Positions 8,291-17,217 of a DNA stretch of 64,000 bases are shown here, piece after piece; positions within the stretch are counted from its first letter, which is position 1; the number at the start of each line of letters is the position of its first letter. A program made the position numbers and the translations under genes. The stretch spans positions 48,899-112,898 of the forward strand of contig JADJRI010000019.1 of NCBI GenBank assembly GCA_016712275.1, given 5' to 3'. Source of the stretch: Planctomycetota bacterium. Lineage in GTDB: Bacteria; Planctomycetota; Phycisphaerae; UBA1845; UTPLA1. The notes under the pieces were generated by a model, which ran no database searches, had not been told where the DNA came from, and saw nothing but the letters and a program-made list of their open reading frames with translations.

Positions 8291-9124
8291 TCAATGTGTA
8301 ATCACGGATCGGAATTTTGTATTGCTCCATCGCCCGGAGACGTTCCATCGTGCAAGCCCGAGAAGATCTGCGCCAGGCTCCACCTTGCCGCGCTCCGATG
8401 TTAAGACCGCTTCATAACCCGAGCCGCGCGCGGTTCGTTGCACGCGATTATCCAACTTTCCGCGCGGCACGGCCAGCGCTTTGATCTCACGCCCGGTCAG
8501 CGATTCCAGATTCCGCTTCGACTCGATCAGCTCGGCCATCAATTCGGAATCCGACAACAAATTCAGCGGTCGATGCGTGACCCCGTGGGAACCGACATCG
8601 AACCCCATCTCGCACCATGCTTGAAGCTGTTTACGGCTCATTCGTGGATCACTGCAGCGACCGGACTCGCATCCGAACACATACGCGTTCGGATCGGTCG
8701 TAACAAACAGGGTCGCCGTCATGTCATGCTTCTTGAGAAGCGGCGCGGCGATGGTCAGCGCGCTTTCACAGCCATCGTCGATGGTAATGAGCACCGAATC
8801 GCGCTTCAAATCGCGCTCACCCTTTGCGAACGCGATGGCGTCCGAGAGCGCAACCACGTTGCGCCCGGCGGCCTTTAGTATTCTCAGATGATCGTCAAAT
8901 CGTCCCGGAGTGATGGCATAAGCTTGTTGCTCCTTCGACAAGCGTTCGAACGCGGCTTGATCGACAAAGCGGTGGTACATAAGGCACAGCAACTTAGGCG
9001 CCATAACGGTGGCTTGGCCTGTTCCTCTGTGCTGCAACGACGAACTGCCGCTTCGATTGGCGTCAACGTGCAAGCCCGCCGCGATCAGGACGAGAAAGAG
9101 AAGCGATTTTGCGACGTGAGGCAT
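8291..9124 (-). CDS. Exported polysaccharide deacetylase (NodB-like, CE4)
   Basis: A 277-residue protein with a signal peptide (KSLLFLVLIAAGLHVDA). The NodB fold is recognised by ITIDDG (about residues 108-113, the TFDDG motif with the catalytic and metal-binding Asp pair), LFVTTDPNAY, and SHGVTHRPL (about 169-177, the SHxxxH metal motif), followed by KALAVPRGK. Such enzymes remove N- or O-acetyl groups from chitin-like, peptidoglycan or exopolysaccharide substrates outside the cytoplasm; the substrate is not determined. The start at 9124 has AAGGA about 10 bases upstream and replaces an upstream TTG. It is slightly short for the family but both metal motifs are intact. It is transcribed convergently with the beta-helix gene. 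Confidence 0.88.
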   Translation of the reverse strand: MPHVAKSLLFLVLIAAGLHVDANRSGSSSLQHRGTGQATVMAPKLLCLMYHRFVDQAAFERLSKEQQAYAITPGRFDDHLRILKAAGRNVVALSDAIAFAKGERDLKRDSVLITIDDGCESALTIAAPLLKKHDMTATLFVTTDPNAYVFGCESGRCSDPRMSRKQLQAWCEMGFDVGSHGVTHRPLNLLSDSELMAELIESKRNLESLTGREIKALAVPRGKLDNRVQRTARGSGYEAVLTSERGKVEPGADLLGLARWNVSGRWSNTKFRSVITH

Positions 9125-9510
9125 ACCAGGCAATTCCTTATTCAAACCGCAGCCAATACATCAAAGGGTCGGACATATTACCGCATTTCGGGTATCGGAA
9201 TACAGATGGGTCACAGCATTCCGAAGCCAGACTCTCAAACATTTTTCGACAAACTGGCATGCATCGTGCATGAATCGGATGGATAGTCTGCTAGACTGTG
9301 GGGTATCGATGTCTCGCATGCGATATGCGGGTTTGCCCGCGAAGTGTGCGGCAGTTTACGCAGAGCAGCCGCATCGACCGGCTGATTATCAGACGCAATC
9401 CGTGGAGTCTTCGACTTTGAAGTCTAATTCGCTCTAATGAAATGCGAGTCGAATCCAGGAGTCCACGAAAAAGGGGAATAGGGCGCGCAGCGCGCTGTTG
9501 AGGGAGAAGT
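9125..9510. other. Intergenic region without recognised gene
   Basis: This divergent spacer separates the deacetylase and the multicopper oxidase genes. No convincing ORF, RNA gene, terminator or repeat was seen. It should hold both promoters, but no clear -35/-10 pair stands out. Confidence 0.6.
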
Positions 9511-12193
9511 ATGTTGTATCCAAATCAAAGGGGGCGAATGTCAACGAATTCGGATTTGCGAGCTCGTTGTTCGTCCAAGCGCGTCGGAAGGTTGTTTCTC
9601 CGCTTGGCGCTTGGAGCCGTGTTACTTTCACCTTCCTTGTTTGCGGTGCAGGGAATTCATGCCGATACGGTCATCTTGGAACCCGCCAAGGATAACACTC
9701 TCTACGAAACGTCGACCGGCGGTCTCAGCAACGGCATGGGCGAATACATCTTCACGGGCCGCACAAATGGCGGCGCTGGGTTCGACAAGCGCCGGGCGCT
9801 CCTTGCATTTGACTTCGCCTCCATACCGGCCGGGTCGACGATCAACAGCGCGTCTCTTCAGATGCAAATGTCGCGTGCGAATAACTCAACAGGAAGGTTC
9901 ACGTCTCTCTTTCGCCTCTCTTTGGATTGGGGCGAAGGCGCCTCCAATGCAGGTTCGCAGGAAGGCGGCGGCGTCATGCCGGAAACGGGCGATGCGACAT
10001 GGATTCACAGATTCTATAACAGCGTGTTCTGGCCCAATGCCGGCGGCACCTATGTTCATGATGCGAGCCATCGGATCACAGTCAGCGGCCTTGGCACATA
10101 TACCTGGTCCTCATCAACCATGGCGGCCGATGTCCAGGGTTGGGTGAATGATCCGTCCACTAATTTCGGTTGGATCGTCATCGGCGATGAATCCACCAAT
10201 GCGACCGCCAAGCGATTCAATTCGCGAAACCACCCGACATCGTCGCAGCGACCGAAGCTGACGATCAACTACACGCCTCCGGTCCCCGGTGGCGCCTGCT
10301 GCATGGCCGATGGCAGTTGTGTTACTCTCACCGCTGCCAATTGCGCGGCACAATCCGGCGTCTATCAGGGCAATGGCGTCGCTTGTAGCGTCGGCCTGTG
10401 CCCGGCATCCGGTGCATGTTGCATGAATGCCGGTGGTTGTAGTGTTTCAACTGAAATGGATTGCATGGCGCAATCAGGCGCTTATCAGGGAGATGGCCTG
10501 GCATGTGGCGACGTGTCATGTCCCGTCATCCTCGAACCATTCGTCGATCCGCTGCCCATTCCGGCCGTCGCCCAGCCTGTTTCCGGCGCGCCGGGTGAAG
10601 CGGCCTACTACGAAATCTCCATCACCCAACAATTCCAGACTTTGCATAGCGATCTGCCGCCCACGAAAACATGGGGCTATAACGGGACCTACCCCGGTCC
10701 CACCATTCTCGCGAAACGCAACGAGCCGGTGACCGTGCGATGGATGAACAATCTCCGCGACGAATCGAATGCCTACTTGACGCAGCACGCTGCCGGTGGA
10801 CATGTGCCCACACGGCGCCCACATGAATGCCGCGCCACCGGGCGTGGTCGTGCATTTGCACGGAGGTCACGTGGCCGCCGCGGATGACGGCTACCCGGAA
10901 GATGCCTTTCCGCCGGGCGGCGAGCTTACCTATCTTTATCCCAACGATCAGTTGCCGGCGACGCTCTGGTACCACGATCATGCATTGGGCATCACCCGGT
11001 TAAACGTCATCATGGGGCTGGCCGGCTTCTATCTCATAGGCGATGACACCGAAACGGCACTCGGCCTGCCCGCCGGCGCGAACGACATCGGGCTGGCCAT
11101 CCAGGACCGCACTTTCAACGCCGACGGCAGTTTCTCTTATCCGGCCATGTGGATGGAGCACTTCTTCGGCAACACAATTCTGGTCAACGGCAGGGTGTGG
11201 CCGTATCTGAATGTGAACCGGGGCAAATACCGTTTCCGCATGTTGAATGGCTCGACATCGAGAACATATACGTTGTCGTTGTCCAACGGGGCGGCTTTCC
11301 ACCAAATCGGTTCCGATGGCGGCCTGCTTGCCGCGCCACTCGCGATGACCCAATTGACCATCGCCCCTGCCGAGCGTGCGGATGTGGTGATCGACTTCGA
11401 ATCCTATGCACCCGGCACCCAAATCGTACTGACCAACAGCGCGCCCGCGCCTTTCCCGGGTTCGCCCGGTGCCGGCGTGGTGCCCAACGTAATGAAATTC
11501 ATCGTCGGCGCATCGACCGGCCACATCGCGCCGTTGCCGCCGACACTTCGCTCGCCAGTAGCGCTTCAGGAATCGGAGTCGGTGCTGGAGCGGCCGTTCG
11601 AGCTGCGCAAACTTCCCGAAGCATGCAGCGGTACGGCCTGGTTCATCAACGGCATGCATTGGGACGACATCACCGAGTTTCCCGTGCTCGGTACAACGGA
11701 GGTTTGGAGTTTCATCAATCGCTCAGGCATGATGCACCCGATGCACATGCACCTGGTGATGTTTCAGATTCTGGACCGGCAGGCGTTCGTGATGCAGGGA
11801 GAAACGGTCGTGCCGACGGGGCCGATCCTGCCTCCCGATCCCAATGAAGCGGGCTGGAAGGACACGGTGCGGTGCAATCCGTTCGAAATCACGCGAGTGA
11901 TTGCAAGATTCACGGATTTCACGGGACTTTTTGCGTACCACTGCCACATTCTGGAACACGAAGACCACGAAATGATGCGGCAATTCCGGGCGGTATGCCG
12001 CAAAGGCGACACCAATCAGGATACAAGGGTGGATGCCGCGGACATCCCGTTGTTCGTCGACACGCTGCTGACTAGCGGATCGCCCGGCACAGCCGCCTTT
12101 TGCGCGACCGACATGGATGACGACGCGATTTTGGAATCGGATCAGGACGTGGCGGCGTTTGTGGATTGCCTGGTGAATGCGGCCTGTCCATGA
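9511..12193 (+). CDS. Multicopper oxidase mosaic: DNRLRE domain, two GACC cysteine repeats, MCO domains, dockerin-like tail (one frameshift)
   Basis: Copper oxidases couple one-electron substrate oxidation to O2 reduction. After a signal peptide there is a DNRLRE-type beta domain (about residues 52-250). Two Cys-rich units follow, both opening GACCM. The oxidase then begins with TWGYNGTYPGPTI. Copper motifs are VHLHGGH, LWYHDHALG, HPMHMHLVMF and FAYHCHILEHEDHEM, the last holding the type 1/type 3 cluster. The tail (GDTNQDTRVDAADI and DMDDDAILESDQDVAAFVDC) is dockerin-like. The frame breaks near 10772: reading T-L-P-V-D-M-C-P-H-G requires one base fewer or two more. Corrected length is about 893 residues. 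ATG 9511 (GGGAG upstream) and ATG 9538 (AAGGGGG upstream) are both possible starts. Its closest relatives are probably spore-coat/bilirubin-oxidase-like laccases. Confidence 0.85.
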
Positions 12194-12216
12194 CGTGCGG
12201 TTCTCGCTCGGCACAT

Positions 12217-12222
12217 TATAAT
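12217..12222 (+). promoter_or_regulatory. Candidate -10 element upstream of homogentisate dioxygenase
   Basis: A perfect TATAAT lies 44 bases before the ATG at 12266, in the short gap after the oxidase stop codon. A TGACG-like -35 is too far (about 21 bases), so the promoter is only partly supported. It suggests the dioxygenase is transcribed independently of the upstream oxidase gene. Confidence 0.38.
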
Positions 12223-12265
12223 GTCCCGTATATTGATTTTTGCATCACTCTTGCGGGAGTTCCCC

Positions 12266-13588
12266 ATGATCCAATACATGCGTCTCGGAAAAGTGCCCCC
12301 CAAGCAGCACGTCACATTCTACGACGAAGGCAAGCTGCTCATGGAACAGTGTTTCACGCGCGAAGGCTTCGAAGGGCCATACTCAATTCTCTATTTCCGC
12401 CAGCCGCCGACCGATGAAAACGCCGTCGAGATTCTCTCCATCCCTGGCTTCTGCCCGTTCGAGCAGCTCGCCGAGCAGCCGCTCTATCGACGGCACATCA
12501 AAACGCAAAACATGAAGGCCTCGGGCGATTTTCTCGACGCCCGTCGCGTGCTGATGCTCAACAGCGACGTGCAAATGTGCATGGTCAAGCCGACCGAGCA
12601 ATCGACGCGGTTCTTCGTCAATGGCGACGGCGACGAGCTTTATTTCATCTACAAGGGCACCGGCCGCATCGAGTCGATGTTCGGCGTCACGCCGTTTCGC
12701 GAACGGGATTACGTCCTGATTCCGCGCGGCACCCCGTATCGGATCGCATGGGACGACGGCAGGGTGGGCTCAGCCCACCAAGCCGGCGAGAGCGGTTCAT
12801 CAGGTTCGATCGGTGCTGCGGGGAGAAAGGTGGGCGGAGCCCACCCTACATCGAACTCCGTTTCGCCGGAATACCTCGTCTTCGAGGGCAGAGGTTGGAT
12901 CGACATTCCCAAGGAATATCGCAATCGCAACGGCCAGATCACCGACTATGCCCCCTTTTGCAATCGCGATTTCCGCGGCCCCGAAAAGCTGCTGGAATAC
13001 AGCGAAAAATCCCACGGCAAGGCCCCGTTCAAGCTGGTGGTGAAGCGCGACGACAAATTGACCGTTCACCTGTTCAAGCATTTTCCGCACGATGTGGCCG
13101 GCTGGGATGGCAGTGTCTATCCCGTGGCATTCAACATTCACGACTACCAGCCGAAGACTGCCAGCGTGCACCTTCCGCCGACGATTCATATCACCTTCGC
13201 CGGCAACGAGTTCGTCGTCTGCAGCTTCGTGCCGCGAAAGGTGGACTACTACGACAAGGACGGCATCAAGGCCATCCCCTGTCCCTACGGCCATGCCAGC
13301 GTTCACATGGATGAAATTCTCTTTTACGTCGACGGTAACTTCACCAGCCGCAAGGGCATCGACAGCGACAGCATCAGCCTCCACCCGGCCGGCATCCCCC
13401 ACGGCCCGCACCCCGGAACCTACGAAAAAAGCATCGGCCACGACCGCACGAGCGAGCTGGCGGTGATGTGCGATACGTACAAACAGCTCAAGCTGACGAA
13501 ATTCGCGCATGAGCTGGAGGACAAGGATTATCATCTCACGTGGGTGAGCAAGGAGGCGGGGGAGGCGGATACGCCGGGGGCGAGGTGA
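12266..13588 (+). CDS. hmgA: Homogentisate 1,2-dioxygenase family protein with a 29-codon repeat insertion
   Basis: The enzyme opens the ring of homogentisate to maleylacetoacetate in tyrosine/phenylalanine catabolism. The start at 12266 has GGGAG upstream. Family landmarks include YLVFEGRGWIDIPKEYRNR, HASVHMDEILFYVDGNF (about residues 342-358, with the His and Glu iron ligands) and LHPAGIPHGPHPGTYE (about 372-387, with the second His). The C-terminus is complete. Residues about 166-194 (GRVGSAHQAG to VGGAHPT) do not fit the family. They are encoded by an 87-bp element with inverted terminal palindromes, which adds exactly 29 codons without a stop. The HPPD gene of the same pathway lies 6 kb upstream. 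Function is confident if the insertion falls in a surface loop; this needs modelling. Confidence 0.87.
   Translation: MIQYMRLGKVPPKQHVTFYDEGKLLMEQCFTREGFEGPYSILYFRQPPTDENAVEILSIPGFCPFEQLAEQPLYRRHIKTQNMKASGDFLDARRVLMLNSDVQMCMVKPTEQSTRFFVNGDGDELYFIYKGTGRIESMFGVTPFRERDYVLIPRGTPYRIAWDDGRVGSAHQAGESGSSGSIGAAGRKVGGAHPTSNSVSPEYLVFEGRGWIDIPKEYRNRNGQITDYAPFCNRDFRGPEKLLEYSEKSHGKAPFKLVVKRDDKLTVHLFKHFPHDVAGWDGSVYPVAFNIHDYQPKTASVHLPPTIHITFAGNEFVVCSFVPRKVDYYDKDGIKAIPCPYGHASVHMDEILFYVDGNFTSRKGIDSDSISLHPAGIPHGPHPGTYEKSIGHDRTSELAVMCDTYKQLKLTKFAHELEDKDYHLTWVSKEAGEADTPGAR
12761..12847. repeat. REP-doublet (REPIN-like) element inside the homogentisate dioxygenase gene
   Basis: The left end (12761-12780) reads AGGGTGGGCTCAGCCCACCA. 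The right end (12828-12847) is its inverted copy with 18 of 20 positions matching, and each end is itself palindromic around GGGCTCAGCCC or GGGCGGAGCCC. The 47 bases between them match nothing else in the window. Two inverted palindromes around a short spacer is the architecture of REPIN elements. The total of 87 bp equals 29 codons, so the host reading frame survives. No other full copy was found in this window. Confidence 0.75.
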
Positions 13589-13617
13589 CAATGCCCATAA
13601 CGAGCGCGGATGCGGCA

Positions 13618-14463
13618 TTAGCAGCAAGCCCACCCAAACGCAAATCTCCCACGGTGTTTGGGACATTGCGTAATATGGCCGCAACCCGCATCGCCAAACA
13701 TGTATTCCAGATGATCCCCCGAATCGATTTGGAAAAAATGCTCCATGATCGACCCGCACTCCGGGCACGAGGGATATTCCGGCGATTGAATCCAATGCGG
13801 CCAACCGCCCAGTTTGTCGCCTGAGGCGGCGCTTGAAATCGCTTCCGCAACTTCCATGTCAAGATCGTTAATATGATTTGACAGTCCCTTCATGACCAGT
13901 CCGAGTTCTCGACACTCGACATTCACGAGATCGTTTTTGAAATCGTACCCAATCGTTACGCCCATTTCTTCCGATTCATCTGTACTCGGATAATCTTCGA
14001 ATGGTTCCCACCTAACGATGGTGCGTGGGGTGATGATGGAATCCAGCGGAGTATTCGCCCTATGCAATTCCCTGCTTCGCAAAATGCGAAACTGCGACAC
14101 GGCCGAATGGGCGTTCCATCCTTCGCCATCGCCCTCGCAACTCGTGCAGTAATAAAGTTGGAGCAGGCCGTCGCCAAATGTCCGACGGCTCTCAGGCAAT
14201 TCCCTGCTGTCAAGCTGCAGAAACAACGGCGGTGCTTTTCCGCAAAGCGGGCAAACTGCTTCGCTCATGCCCGTTTCAACGAATGGAATGCCGCCAAATT
14301 GACATTTGTAATTCTCAACAGTGCCGATCTGTGCAATTGGCCGCCAACCCTGCCGCATGTGCTTCGTTTTCCACGGCGCAATGGCCTTCAAGAGCTGTGC
14401 ATGTTCGGCACTGTGTTTCTCGGAATTGTCTTCTTTTTTGTTCTTCTTGCGAAAAGGCCACAT
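13618..14463 (-). CDS. YwqG-like (DUF1963) zinc-binding protein
   Basis: A 281-residue cytoplasmic protein with a Lys-rich start. A CPLCGKAP CxxC (about residues 70-77) and a second CTSC (about 105-108) probably bind zinc. The C-terminal domain has the YwqG signature: KLGGWPHWIQSPEYPSCPEC (about 216-235), EHFFQIDSGD, and a final GHITQCPKHRGRFAFGWACC. The family occurs in many bacteria, sometimes in toxin or immunity settings, without a firm biochemical function. It is convergent with homogentisate dioxygenase (29 bases between) and followed upstream by the NADAR fusion on the same strand, separated by about 57 bases, so the two may share a transcript. It is a complete ORF without frameshift. 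Confidence 0.75.
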   Translation of the reverse strand: MWPFRKKNKKEDNSEKHSAEHAQLLKAIAPWKTKHMRQGWRPIAQIGTVENYKCQFGGIPFVETGMSEAVCPLCGKAPPLFLQLDSRELPESRRTFGDGLLQLYYCTSCEGDGEGWNAHSAVSQFRILRSRELHRANTPLDSIITPRTIVRWEPFEDYPSTDESEEMGVTIGYDFKNDLVNVECRELGLVMKGLSNHINDLDMEVAEAISSAASGDKLGGWPHWIQSPEYPSCPECGSIMEHFFQIDSGDHLEYMFGDAGCGHITQCPKHRGRFAFGWACC

Positions 14464-14520
14464 TCTTGCATTCTCAATGTTCGTATTGGCATTTTCTCTT
14501 TCTCTGGAGTGCAGGAGGGG

Positions 14521-15357
14521 TCATGGCGCCCCTAGTTCATCCCGCACTTTCATCAAGATCTTCCCCAGCCGATTTTCTCCCTGCCCCTCATAAACTCCCC
14601 ACACTCGGTCGCCCCACGTGTTGCCCTCTTCGAGCGTCGCATCGCCCGTTGCCAGAAGCTTTTCGCGCAGATCGGCGTTTCGCGTGAACTTGTCTCGGAC
14701 CACGCGTTCCATCACCTCGAACTTCACCTGCTCCCAATCGGCCCGAAGCGGCAGGGCCCGGCCTTCTCGCTTGGCACCGGACGGTGTCGCCAACGCGGCA
14801 ATCCTCCGCCGTTCGGCCATATCGAGCGTCTTGGCCGATTGATAGGCATGCTCCGAAGTGGGATAGGTAATGCCTTCGAACACGACGGTTGCGGGCCAGA
14901 AGTTGGAGAGGAAGCGATGCTCGCCTTGAAATTCGGAGATTTTCGCGAGCGCTGGTTGTGTAGTTGTCTGCCTCTTGTGCTCTATGAACTCTGCACGTTT
15001 TTCCGGCCCGCATATTGCCCCAACGCATGCCGTCGAGGTTGCAATTATTCCGCCGAACAATCCACTGATGACCGCCGCCCAGCGCCGCAAACGCTTTCGA
15101 ACCGCGGCCAAAGCTCGCGGACAATCGTCCGTAATGATCCTGCCATCCTTCCTTCGAAAAAACCGCACGCAAACTCGACCCTCGGTCTCAAACACCAACC
15201 GCGTCGCCTCCTCGCGCGTCATCTCCGATAGGTCGTACACATTCAAATTGCACGCATTGCAATGCCGCACCCGATCGTCGCCCGCCATCTTCGACCAATC
15301 CGCCGGGCAGGGCGATGCCACGCGAATGGCATTCAGAATGTCGAGTCGAATGGACAT
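14521..15357 (-). CDS. Membrane-anchored NADAR-domain protein with N-terminal CxxC domain
   Basis: A 278-residue fusion. Residues 1-85 form a small domain with DDRVRHCNACNLNVYDLSEM and EGRVCVRFFRRKDG ending at DDCP, a module I have seen in many planctomycete proteins that may bind metal. One hydrophobic segment (about residues 92-118, RWAAVISGLFGGIIATSTAC) is a likely membrane anchor. Residues about 140-278 are a NADAR (DUF1768, YbiA-like) domain with FLSNFWPATVVFEGITYPTS, EHAYQSAKT, AKREGR and a C-terminal NRLGKILMKVRDEL. NADAR enzymes are N-glycosidases acting on ribosylated substrates, in riboflavin side-product removal or reversal of guanine ADP-ribosylation. No DarT-like partner is visible nearby. 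Membrane tethering of NADAR is the unusual part. Confidence 0.83.
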   Translation of the reverse strand: MSIRLDILNAIRVASPCPADWSKMAGDDRVRHCNACNLNVYDLSEMTREEATRLVFETEGRVCVRFFRRKDGRIITDDCPRALAAVRKRLRRWAAVISGLFGGIIATSTACVGAICGPEKRAEFIEHKRQTTTQPALAKISEFQGEHRFLSNFWPATVVFEGITYPTSEHAYQSAKTLDMAERRRIAALATPSGAKREGRALPLRADWEQVKFEVMERVVRDKFTRNADLREKLLATGDATLEEGNTWGDRVWGVYEGQGENRLGKILMKVRDELGAP

Positions 15358-15735
15358 GTACCCGATTCCGAGTCAGCCGCGCTCCCCAGCCACAAGACGG
15401 CATTGTGAAATCAGTCGCGTGCTTTGTCGAGACAATTCCGTTGAACAGCGTCGTTTCTCAAGAGGCAAGATTCTTCGGCCGGTTCACCGCAATTGCCCGC
15501 ACTAAGCTCCTTGCATTTGGCCCTGCAACAAGCGTCTCTTTATGCCACAGGAATTCCGCTGATCGCGGACTAAAATGAAAAAAGTGGCCAACTTCGGCGG
15601 ATTCGGTTACATTGTCATCGCGAGAAGATAATTCAATTCATCGCCGCCCCCACGAGCCCCTACCGGGCCAAGAGTGCGGCCACCGCGCGAACTGGCCGAA
15701 AACGCTTCAGTATCGCGCATTTCAACGGAGGCATC
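15358..15735. other. Intergenic region without recognised gene
   Basis: This divergent spacer between the NADAR fusion and otsA shows no convincing coding frame, RNA gene or repeat. It presumably contains the otsA promoter, but no clear -10/-35 pair was identified. Confidence 0.55.
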
Positions 15736-17200
15736 ATGCGGCTAGTGGTTGTGTCAAACCGGCTGCCCGTCATTTTTGAATCGGATCGAAATGGATGGCG
15801 TTCGAGACCCGGCGGCGGCGGCTTGGTACGCGCCCTCAGCCCGGTCATGGGTCGGCACGGCGGACTCTGGATCGGCTGGCCGGGGCATGCCGAAGCAAAC
15901 GACCTTGAAATGGACAGGCTGCTGGCCTCAGCCGGCACGGAACTGGGCTGCGCGATGAAGCCCGTCACGATGACCGAAGAAGAAGTCGCGGGTTTTCTAC
16001 CAGGGCTATTCCAACGAAATCATCTGGCCGCTCTTCCACGATTTGCAAACGCTTTGCAATTTCGATCCGGACTACTGGGTTCAATATCAATCCGTCGAGG
16101 AAAAGTTCGCGAATGTCGTGATGAACAATACGTCTTCGGGCGATTTTCTCTGGATTCACGACTTTCATCTGCTCGGCCTCGCCCGTCGCATTCGATCGAA
16201 GGGCTTCAAAGAGCGCATCGGCTTTTTTCTGCACATTCCCTTTCCGCCGCCGGACATTTTCTGCAAGCTGCCTTGGCGAAGCCAGGTGCTGGAGGGCATG
16301 CTCCACAGCGATCTCATCGGGTTTCAAAGTTCGCGACACAGGGAGAACTTCCTCGATTGCGTCCGCCGTTTGATGCCGCAGGTGCGCCTCGCCCGATCGG
16401 GCAGCATGATGGAATGCACCTTTGAAAATCACACGGCGCGCGTCGGCGTGTTTCCGATCGGAGTCGATTACAACCAGTTCGCCGATGCCGCCGACAGCGC
16501 GGAAATCACCTCGCGCGTCAAAACAATTCGCAACGATCTTCCGGGGCGCCAGATCGTTCTCGGTGTCGATCGGCTCGACCACACCAAGGGCATTCCTTAT
16601 CGCCTTCGCGCCTTTGAACTGGCCATGCGGCGCTATCCGGAACTTCATCGAAGCGTCTCGCTCCTGCAGGTTGTCGTTCCGAGCCGCGAGTCTGTGCCGA
16701 AGTATCAGGAATTGAAGGCCGACATTGAGCAGGAAGTCTCGCGCATCAACGGCGAATTCACTCAGCCGGGGTGGGTGCCGATTCATCATGTCTTTCGAAG
16801 CCTCGAATGGGAGGATTTGGTCTCTTACTACCGCGCAGCCGATGTCGCGCTGATTACACCCCTGAAGGATGGCATGAATCTCGTTGCGAAGGAGTATTGT
16901 GCCTGCCAATCCGAGGAAAACGGCGTATTGATTCTCAGCGAATTCGCCGGCGCTGCGATGCAGATGAAACGCGACGCACTGCTGGTGAATCCCTACGACA
17001 TCGAAAGTGTGGCCAAGGCCATCCATACGGCCGTAACCATGTCGACGGCCGATCGACGTCCGCTGATGCGTCATCTGCGCGGCGTGGTTCGGCGCGAGGA
17101 TGTCTATTGGTGGCTGGATCGTTTCCTGGAAGCAGGCGGCGTGGCGATGCCGAACACTGAATCTCACGAAGAGCACAAGCTGGCGACGGCGTGGCTGTGA
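15736..17200 (+). CDS. otsA: Alpha,alpha-trehalose-6-phosphate synthase, GT20 (one frameshift)
   Basis: OtsA joins glucose from a nucleotide sugar to glucose-6-phosphate to give trehalose-6-phosphate. The start reads RLVVVSNRLPV with GGGGLVRAL, the GT20 nucleotide-sugar loop. Further motifs are NEIIWPLFHD, WIHDFHLLGLARRIR, GFFLHIPFPPPDIF, GVDRLDHTKGIPYRLRAFE, and the C-terminal TPLKDGMNLVAKEYCAC. The frame changes near 15994. Removing one T from a four-T run restores G-F-Y-Q-G-Y, so a homopolymer error is likely. Corrected length is about 488 residues, normal for OtsA. It is followed after 17 bases by the otsB-GH15 gene, forming a two-gene trehalose operon. Confidence 0.93.
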
Positions 17201-17217
17201 CACTAACGCACCTGTAA

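Noticed and set aside
14773..14788. Second copy of the GGCACCG-GA-CGGTG palindrome
   Set aside because: It encodes normal NADAR family residues (ATPSGAKREG), so it is more likely a coincidental match than an inserted repeat.
15985..16005. Programmed ribosomal frameshift in otsA
   Set aside because: There is no slippery heptamer with a downstream structure in evidence, and one extra T in a run explains it more simply; many other genes show the same problem.
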